The position numbers and the translations under genes were made by a program. From Jimgerdemannia flammicorona (lineage: Eukaryota; Mucoromycota; Endogonomycetes; Endogonales; Endogonaceae): 11,848 nt of DNA. Below the pieces are notes generated by a model. It saw only the letters and a list, made by a program, of their open reading frames with translations. It made no database searches and was not told where the DNA came from. The stretch spans positions 1-11,848 of the forward strand of contig RBNI01006009.1 of the NCBI GenBank assembly GCA_003990745.1, read 5' to 3'. Positions 1 through 6,760 of this stretch are shown one piece after another; the stretch's first letter is position 1; the number at the start of each line of letters is the position of its first letter.

Positions 1-518
1 AATTATATAAGTATAATTGAGTAACTTTTGATATTATTTAAGTAAGTGATTTGGATCTTTATAAGTATTGTATAGATTATTTTACAGAAGTTTTCATTAG
101 AAACTTACTATATATACTTAATTTTGAGCACTTTATCATATAGTAGATATAAATTTTCCAACTGTCACTATCTTTTTATTCACCCATATTCCAGATTAAC
201 CATATGTTGGATATATGTATGTGATCATTGCTCTTTGAATTTTTCTGAAGAAATTTCAAATGATTATTCCACATTAAAAAAACAGGGTTGGAATTGTTGG
301 GCCATCTCTATTGATAAGAGTGTTTGATTGCTTGAATAAGTTTGTAAGATGTGAATTTTAGATTGTAATGAAGTTTCTTACAAGGCTGATGAGCATTTAA
401 ATACACAAGTTGCAATACTGTGTTGGTGCCTTGCATCGTAGATTTTACGGGGTTGTCAAGAACATATGATTATACAATAGCATCGCTATTATCACAGTCT
501 GCTGCATATAGTAAAGTC

Positions 519-681
519 CACTTTGCCGGTAGCAAAAAACCATCATTTCACAGCTCAGCCAAACTATGTGGTGCATAGGAATCGTTCCACCCATATGGTG
601 AAGCCCACTTTGCCGGTGGCAAAAAACAACTCAGCCAAACTAGGAAGCCACTTTGTCGGTGACAACAGCTCAGCCAAATTA
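519..681. repeat. Three diverged copies of a hairpin-plus-tail repeat
   Basis: Each copy begins with CACTTTG(C/T)C and forms a short dyad, then after a variable spacer carries CTCAGCCAAA(C/T)TA. Copy 1: dyad TTTGC/GCAAA at 522-536, tail 554-566. Copy 2: dyad TTTGCC-GGT-GGCAAA at 609-623, tail 630-642. Copy 3: dyad TTGTC-GGT-GACAA at 653-665, tail 669-681. Spacing between dyad and tail shrinks from copy 1 to copy 3. Copies 2 and 3 differ by a C-to-T change in one arm matched by G-to-A in the other, so pairing is preserved. Function is unknown; it could be the remnant of a small mobile element, a structured transcript, or a set of protein-binding dyads. Confidence 0.7.
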
Positions 682-748
682 TGTAGCGCCATCTAAAAAT
701 AAAATCGGGCACTGCCGAGTTGTGGCGGTGGATGCTCTAACGAACCCC

Positions 749-803
749 TTCTTTCGGTCGTGCATGATTGTGTTGTGGTTTCTTCTTTCGGTCGTGCGTG
801 ATT
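749..803. repeat. 21-base direct repeat pair
   Basis: TTCTTTCGGTCGTGC(A/G)TGATT occurs at 749-769 and again at 783-803, with one mismatch and a 34-base period. A third partial TTTCTTTCG follows at about 814-822. It lies just right of the hairpin repeats and is not inside any gene I support. Confidence 0.75.
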
Positions 804-1248
804 TAATATAAAGTTTCTTTCGACTCCATAAATACTGTGTTGCGGTATGTTGAGTAGGTTCTGTGTGAAGATTACCCAACGTTGAAAGGCAAATTCGATC
901 TCTAGGCACGATAATCAGATTGGCAATTATGCGATCCACCAAATGGATCTTGCCGTATTCAGGAGAGTCGCTATGTTACGTAATATGATTTTTCGCACCA
1001 GATCACAATCACCAGACGGCCAACGGTGTTGCATAATTTAACATGTTCAGGGTTGGTATGAGATACATATCATGTGCCTCCAAAACCGAATGTGTATCCT
1101 TACTTTCTTACTCTGACGATTCCGTTGCACGAAGTTGTCATAGCTGGAACCTAGCCGTCGCGTTTTGTTTACGTAGACGGAGCTTGATTGGACAAAAGTT
1201 GGCCTTCGAGAAACTTAAATATTCCCACATTCATCTGTGGCTATTGCT

Positions 1249-1254
1249 TATAAA
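1249..1254 (+). promoter_or_regulatory. Candidate TATA element of the F-box gene
   Basis: TATAAA lies 104 bases before the chosen F-box ATG. The leader that follows is C/T-rich and then A/C-rich, typical of fungal leaders. A short heat-shock-element-like dyad, TTCGAGAA, sits at 1205-1212. Assignment is inference from motif and position only. Confidence 0.35.
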
Positions 1255-1357
1255 CATGCCAGTCGCTTGAGCGCGAACCTTCCCCTCGCTTATCTTTCCA
1301 CGAAAACAACAAAACAACCTAACGAACGCTACCTCAACGGAAGTATCTCCAACCAGT

Positions 1358-2167
1358 ATGTCGGGCGTCAACCGATCCCCTGCAAACATGAACACTGTCC
1401 CCAACGAAATCTTGCAAACCATTCTGGAAAACCTTGAGATTGATCAGCTCTTCCAAGTGATGAAAGTGTCTGTCCGTTGGCGCGAAGCTGTCTACTCCGC
1501 GCTATCTGTCAGATTTCAGGATACCACCGTGACCTTGTGGATCGACCAGGAGGGCCACCGCTCCTGCCAGCCAAAGTTCAAGTTCGAAAGCTACAACTCC
1601 AACACTAAGATCATCCGCTTCGTGCCCCTAAAGCCCAACGGTGCCGAGGTGTACAACCAGAGCTTCGGTCTCCAGAAGCCCGTCCTTCGCCTTATCACCG
1701 TCGGCACGAATGAGCATATAGACTATTTAGAGAAGGAGGGCAACGTCTCTGTCAAGCACACGGGCCGCAAGACCCTTCTCGGCTCCGATTTCTCAAGCTC
1801 CGACAAGCAGTTGCATACCTGGTCTTTCAGCTACTCCGTCGATCATTTCTATCGCGGTGACCGCGAGGTCAGTGGCGAACGCGTCCTCACGCCCGAATCC
1901 TTTGAATGTTCCATTTCGTTCCTGAACCCAGCTCGCGCTCACAAGGTATAGGCCGTGCCAACGCAAACTTAACGTGTAATATGCAAATCTTAATACACGG
2001 CTCCTTTTCCAATCCAGGCGAAGCTTCTGTGGTATCTCAAGAAGCAAACCAGGTTCCTGAACAAGAACCACCAAAGGAAGAAGATTAATGGTGATGCCAC
2101 GTCCTCGGACGTTGAGGATTTTCTGCACGGTGGAGTGAGCAAGGATGATTTATATCGGTCACTTTAA
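1358..2167 (+). CDS. F-box domain protein (two exons)
   Basis: Likely a substrate adaptor of an SCF (Skp1-Cul1-F-box) ubiquitin ligase. Exons are 1358-1945 and 2018-2167, joined in phase 0 over a 72-base GT-AG intron whose second codon would be a stop. The product is 245 residues. Residues about 14-48 read as an F-box: VPNEILQTILENL, then L, V, WR and AV at the expected spacings. Residues about 50-195 look beta-rich and aromatic, with no leucine-rich repeats, WD40 or Kelch pattern that I recognise, so the substrate is unknown. The 49-residue C-terminal part is basic, then acidic. The first ATG is used because it leaves the whole F-box intact; M11 at 1388 would also do so. It lies 210 bases upstream of RNR1 on the same strand. 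The F-box call is fairly secure; the substrate-binding part is unassigned. Confidence 0.75.
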
Positions 2168-2377
2168 TTTGTTAAATAGAATTAAGGTCCATAAGCCACC
2201 AGGCAGTGATGATGTCAGCCAACCCCCTCGAAATTTTTGGGACCCTCACTCTGATTACAAAAGTGTCACCTCGCGTCGACGCGACTTCTTCACGCGCTTC
2301 CCTCGCCTTGCTTGATCCACGCGTCGAACTCGTCCCTTTCTGTACATAATACAATAAAAATCCGCACTCTACAAACC
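2168..2377 (+). promoter_or_regulatory. Spacer holding F-box gene 3' end and RNR1 promoter
   Basis: This 210-base spacer must hold both the 3' untranslated region of the F-box gene and the RNR1 promoter and leader. Its right half contains the ACGCG cluster described separately. An A-rich stretch CATAATACAATAAAA at 2345-2359 precedes the RNR1 ATG and may be leader sequence. Confidence 0.6.
2272..2324. promoter_or_regulatory. Cluster of MCB (ACGCG) elements upstream of RNR1
   Basis: Four ACGCG cores lie within 53 bases: CGCGT at 2272-2276 and ACGCG at 2279-2283 (together the 12-base palindrome CGCGTCGACGCG), ACGCG at 2292-2296, and a full ACGCGT at 2319-2324. They end about 54 bases before the RNR1 start codon. 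ACGCGT is the MluI cell-cycle box bound by MBF, which drives G1/S transcription of RNR1 in budding yeast and cdc22 in fission yeast. That this gene is regulated the same way is inference, but density and position support it. Confidence 0.7.
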
Positions 2378-5300
2378 ATGTTTGTCGTTAAACGAGGTAT
2401 GCGCATTTCATCGTATCGCGCTTTGCCATCTACCTCTCCCGACGCATCTTCACCTAAAGGATGCGCGATTCGTCTTTCTCTGAAAGTGCAAACTCTTATA
2501 CTGGTTCACGCTCTCTCCCGATTACCCATTTGAAACACTAGACGGACGTAAGGAAAAGGTCTTCTTCGACAAGATTACGTCGCGTATTTCCAAGCTATGC
2601 TATGGCCTCAACATGAACTTTATCGACCCTTCGCGGGTGGCTCAAAAGGTGTGTTTCTGCCCTTATTAAATTCTAACAGAATGCCAAGGTGTTAGTATCA
2701 GTGCAGAATCGTGAAAACGAACGCGTCAAAACACGTCACCACGCCGTGTCAAGCGCCGACGCGAATAGTTTGTTCTTTTTGAGCTACACGTCGTCTGTCA
2801 ATCTCGATCTGGCCTTGGACCCATTTAACTGACATGTAGCCGTATATCTCACTTCTCGTCATATGCCACCATTCAGGTCGTCACTGGCATGTACCAAGGC
2901 ATCACAACTGTTGAGCTCGATAACCTTGCCGCCGAAACCGCCGCCTACATGACTGTATCTCACCCCGATTACGCGATTCTCGCCGCGCGCATCGCAATCT
3001 CCAACCTACACAAGGAAACCAAAAAGCAGGTTCGCTATCCAATTGTGTTTTGCCCTTCGCCTCTGTCTGCAAAATCTTCGTTTCGAACTCCTATCTTTCT
3101 CTCCTGCGCCCAACAGTTCAGCTCTGTCATGACCGATCTGTACAACAACGTCCACCCGAAGCGGAAATTACATGCTCCTCTCATCTCAAAGGAAACTTAC
3201 GAAATTGTGCAAGAGCATTCAGAACGCTTCAACTCCGCCATCATCTACGACCGCGATTATAGCTACAACTTCTTTGGCTTCAAGACCCTTGAGAAGAGTT
3301 ACTTGATGCGGATTGGCGGTACGTCATAGCATAGTCTTCGCTGTCATCCCTTTAATGTCAATCATATACGTTTGATGCTGATTTCTGCTCCTTTTATGGC
3401 TCCCTCCCTTCCATTGTTACAGGCAAAGTTATTGAACGACCTCAGCATATGTTGATGCGCGTTGCGATTGGCATTCATGGTCGCGATATCGAAATGGCTA
3501 TTGAGTCGTACAACCTGATGTCGGAGAAGTTTTTTACGCATGCGAGCCCCACGCTGTTCAACGCGGGTACGCCCATGCCGCAGCTGTCGAGTTGCTTCCT
3601 GGTGCAGATGAAGGATGATAGGTAGGCAATAAATTCCCTGGGCCTCTTTTTGGTGTTCATAAGAGAGTGCTTCTATATATAGTGTACTATTTTGTTGATC
3701 TAACGCCGATCAATTACGCATCAATTGATACCAGTATTGAAGGCATCTACGATACCCTCCATACCTGCGCTCTCATCTCCAAATCAGCCGGCGGCGTTGG
3801 TGTCAGCTTCCAAAAGATCCGTGCCTCGGGATCTTACATTGCCGGGACCAACGGCACGTCTAATGGAATTATTCCTATGCTTCGAGTGTTCAACGATACC
3901 GCTAGATTCGTGACCCAGAGCGGAGGGAAGAGGAACGGGAGCTTTGCAATGTGGGTATTTTTTTTTTTTTTTGCGGAATTAGGGACACTGCTGTGGATGT
4001 CAATTAACGCTTGATATTCGATTGTATTTTTGCTCAGGTACCTTGAGCCGTGGCACGCCGACATCTTTGAATTCCTTGACCTGCGGAAGAACTCTGGCAA
4101 AGAAGAGATGCGCGCCAGAGATCTGTTCCTCGGCCTCTGGGTTCCTGACCTGTTCATGCAACGTGCGTCAATTCACTTCTAACTCGATTGACTTGGGTTC
4201 CTAGCCGTCGTCTTCACCTTAAATTTCATTGTTTTTCCAACTGCTCTACATGGTTTTAGGCGTCGAGAACAATCAAGACTGGTCACTTTTCTGCCCTCAC
4301 GAGTGCCCCGGCCTGGACCAAGTGTACGGCGAGGAATTCGTCAGACTCTATGATAAGTACGAGGGGTCGGGCAAGGCGCGGAAGGTGGTTAAGGCGCAGA
4401 AGCTGTGGTTTGCGATCGTTGGTGCACAGATAGAGACGGGGATGCCCTACATGTTGTATAAAGGTAAGGGGCACTCGTGCGTGGGCTTAGGAGGACAGGG
4501 AAATGGGAAAATTTACATTTATTCGATGAGGCTAATGCCGCACACTTCATTCGTGTAGATGCGTGCAATGAGAAATCAAATCAGAAAAATCTAGGCACCA
4601 TCACTTGCTCAAATCTGTGCACAGGTGCGCTGAACACTCTATCCATCCAAGCAAGCGCGTGTTTTTACAAGAGGCAAATCTTGCATTCCACCCCTTCGTC
4701 TCCATCCTTCATAACAGTTTTATAAAACCTCCCGGTCATCATGCAGAAATTATTGAGTATACGGCGCCTGACGAAGTAGCCGTTTGTAACTTGGCCTCGA
4801 TTGCGCTGCCAAAATTCGTGGACGCCCGTTCGCGCCGCTTTGATTTTAAGAAACTGCATCAGATTGTCAAGGTTGTCACCAAGAATCTCAACAAGGTCAT
4901 CGACATCAATTATTATCCAGTGCCAGAGGCGAAGAAAAGTAATATGAGGCATAGGCCGTAAGTACCTACCTATCCCGTCAGTTCTACGTCTGGATTGTTT
5001 GCCACATTCATTAAGGTTTTTGCGACCTTTCCCATCCTGCCTTTTCCTAGCATCGGTCTCGGCGTTCAAGGCCTCGCAGACGCCTTTTTGATGATGCGGT
5101 ACGCCTTCGAATCACCCGAGGCACGCACCCTCAACCGGGACATCTTCGAGACCCTCTACTATGCCGCTATGGAAGCATCGTGCGAGCTCGCCGCCGAAAA
5201 GGGGCCCTACGAGACGTATGATGGATCTCCCATCAGTCAGGGTATACTCCAGTACGACATGTGGGGTGTCACGCCCACGGATAGGTGGGATTGGGCCGCG

Positions 5301-6371
5301 CTCAAAGCCAAGATCGCCAAGCATGGTGTGAGAAACTCGTTATTGGTGGCGCCAATGCCTACGGCGAGCACTAGCCAAATTTTGGGGAATAACGAATGCT
5401 TTGAGCCCTATACTAGGTGTGTTACTGGATAGATTGGGCGGATGATGTGTGTGATGTGCCAATGACATGACGACATTGGATGGTTTTCGGAAATTTGCTC
5501 ATATTGTCTTACTCGCTGTCAGCAATATCTATCAGAGGCGCGTGATGAGCGGCGAATTTCAGATCGTTGTATGTACTCGCTTTATTTCGCATTTTGTGTT
5601 TATGTTCTTTTCTTGGGCTCAATCAACGACAGATATTAAATACCGCACTTTATATTCCATTCTACTGACATAGAATTACCATCTCCTCAACGATCTCACT
5701 GAAATGGGAGTTTGGAGCGAATCCATGAAGAACCAGATCATCGCCGACAACGGCTCCGTGCAAAACCTTCCCGAGCTTTCCGAGGACTTCAAGAAGCTGT
5801 ACAAGACGACCTGGGAGATCTCGCAACGCGTTCTCATTGACCTTGCCGCGGACCGCGCGCCCTTTATCGATCAATCGCAAAGCCTAAACGTCTTCATCCC
5901 GGAACCTAACGTTGGCAAGATGACCAGTATGCACTTCTATGCGTGGAAGAAGGGCCTGAAGACCGGCATGTATTATCTTAGGTCCAGGCCTGCGGTGGAT
6001 GCTATCAAGTTCACGGTCGATCAGGTTAGGTTGAAGGAGAGGTTGACGGCGAATGGTGTGGTGAATGGAGCGGCGAAGGTGAATGGAGTGGTGAAGGCAA
6101 ATGGTGTGGTGAACAAGGCCACGGGTATTGTCAAGGATATCAAGGTCGAGGAGAAGATACAGGAAGTGGTGGAGAGCGATGAAGGGGAAAGGTATGATGA
6201 CGGGCAGGCCGCGATTGCGTGTTCGGTAAGTGAGGATACCGTTGATCTTTGATCGTTGATTACGCAAGGGAAATATCAGTCAAATCTCGCCGACATTAAT
6301 CTAAATTGTTAAATTTCCCCTTTCGATTATAGCTTGACAACCCTGATGCATGCGTTATGTGCAGTGGTTAA
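2378..6371 (+). CDS. RNR1: Ribonucleoside-diphosphate reductase large subunit (class I, 14 exons)
   Basis: Reduces ribonucleoside diphosphates to deoxy forms in the cytosol with the small (radical) subunit; rate-limiting for dNTP supply. Exons: 2378-2396, 2542-2648, 2877-3029, 3117-3318, 3423-3621, 3735-3950, 4038-4162, 4260-4463, 4559-4624, 4747-4957, 5051-5416, 5523-5568, 5674-6225, 6333-6371; all introns GT-AG, all joins in frame, 834 residues, close to family length. The N-terminal ATP cone begins [20 protein letters not shown]. Visible active-site residues: C218 (SSCFL), N427/C429/E431 (SNLCTEI), C444 (VCNLAS), a Tyr-Tyr pair in [10 protein letters not shown], and the C-terminal redox tail CVMCSG (C829, C832) on its own 39-base exon. 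Specificity residues D226, Q288 and R293 are present, but loop 2 reads [12 protein letters not shown] disordered VNG-rich linker precedes the tail. Start fixed by the conserved MFV.KR. Confidence 0.97.
2649..2876 (+). promoter_or_regulatory. RNR1 intron 2, the longest of the gene, with further ACGCG cores
   Basis: This 228-base intron separates the first third of the ATP cone from the rest. It contains a perfect ACGCGT at 2721-2726 and an ACGCG at 2759-2763, plus a nearby CACGTC, giving a G/C-rich patch unlike the other, T-rich, introns. Retention would terminate translation within seven codons. Whether the ACGCG sites act as an intronic enhancer is inference. Confidence 0.45.
6051..6115 (+). 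repeat. Degenerate coding repeat in the RNR1 C-terminal linker
   Basis: The core AATGG(T/A)GTGGTGAA recurs at about 6052, 6082 and 6100, with a partial unit between. It encodes a run of Ala/Val-Asn-Gly-Val-Val units, so the linker between the catalytic core and the redox tail is low-complexity. Family linkers in this place are variable and unstructured, which fits repeat-driven length change. Confidence 0.7.
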
Positions 6372-6626
6372 AATCAACATTTGGTCATTCATGTCTGTGC
6401 AACCATCTGGCCGTATCAATTTTTTTTTTTGTTATTTTGGTGCTGTGCTGGCTGACCATATTTTTGTCACGTTAATGTATATTTTCTTGCCTCGCACATG
6501 CAATTGCATATGTCTTGTAGTATCTGTATTTATTTATTTGGTAAATTCAACGAATGACCTTTTACAATGGGGTGGTGGGGTGGGGTGGTGATGCAGTGCA
6601 GTGGATTGTGACTTGGTGTTGAAGCC

Positions 6627-6658
6627 GAGCATGCCGCATCTGGAGCATGCCGCATTTG
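6627..6658. repeat. 16-base tandem duplication upstream of the acyltransferase
   Basis: GAGCATGCCGCAT(C/T)TG occurs twice back to back at 6627-6642 and 6643-6658, one mismatch. Each copy contains the palindrome GCATGC. It sits 103-134 bases before the chosen start codon. Confidence 0.85.
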
Positions 6659-6675
6659 GAAATTATGGCGACAGT

Positions 6676-6681
6676 CACGTG
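6676..6681. promoter_or_regulatory. Palindromic E-box CACGTG before the acyltransferase gene
   Basis: TCACGTGG contains CACGTG, the core bound by fungal bHLH factors such as Cbf1 or Pho4, 80 bases before the start codon. Yeast phospholipid genes use the related CATGTG core for Ino2/Ino4. A regulatory role here is inference from motif and place; a single hexamer can occur by chance. Confidence 0.35.
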
Positions 6682-6760
6682 GCCGATTTTGCCCCAAGAA
6701 TTTAACCAAACGCCCCTTCTCTTTGCTGCTCTCTCCACCTCTTTCCGCTCCGCGACTCCC

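Larger units (their letters stand above)
1..1357. other. Gene-free left arm: AT-rich segment, small repeats and the F-box gene promoter
   Basis: No coding region is supported here. The first roughly 480 bases are strongly AT-rich with scattered short open frames of no recognisable composition. Bases 519-681 hold three hairpin-type repeats and 749-803 hold a direct repeat, both listed separately. From about 950 the composition becomes balanced and the last ~150 bases look like a promoter plus 5' untranslated leader for the F-box gene: a TATA-like site near 1249 followed by a C/T-rich and then A/C-rich leader. No tRNA-like A or B box was seen by eye. Confidence 0.6.
6372..6760 (+). other. Intergenic spacer: RNR1 3' region and acyltransferase promoter
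   Basis: No gene is seen. The left part is T-rich (an 11-base T run at 6420-6430), consistent with a 3' untranslated region, although no canonical AATAAA was found. A G-rich stretch of alternating GGGG and TGG lies around 6569-6589. The right part holds a 16-base tandem repeat, a palindromic E-box and a C/T-rich tract of about 40 bases directly before the acyltransferase ATG. Confidence 0.6.

Noticed and set aside
124..327. Plus-strand open frame of 67 codons in the AT-rich arm
   Set aside because: Low-complexity AT-driven translation, no family resemblance and no promoter or splice context.
679..942. Minus-strand open frame of 87 codons
   Set aside because: It overlaps the hairpin and direct repeats, has no recognisable motif, and the translation looks random in composition.
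6647..6760. Upstream in-frame ATG extending the acyltransferase by 38 residues
   Set aside because: The extension crosses the E-box and the pyrimidine-rich leader and contains no family-conserved residues; the ATG at 6761 fits better.
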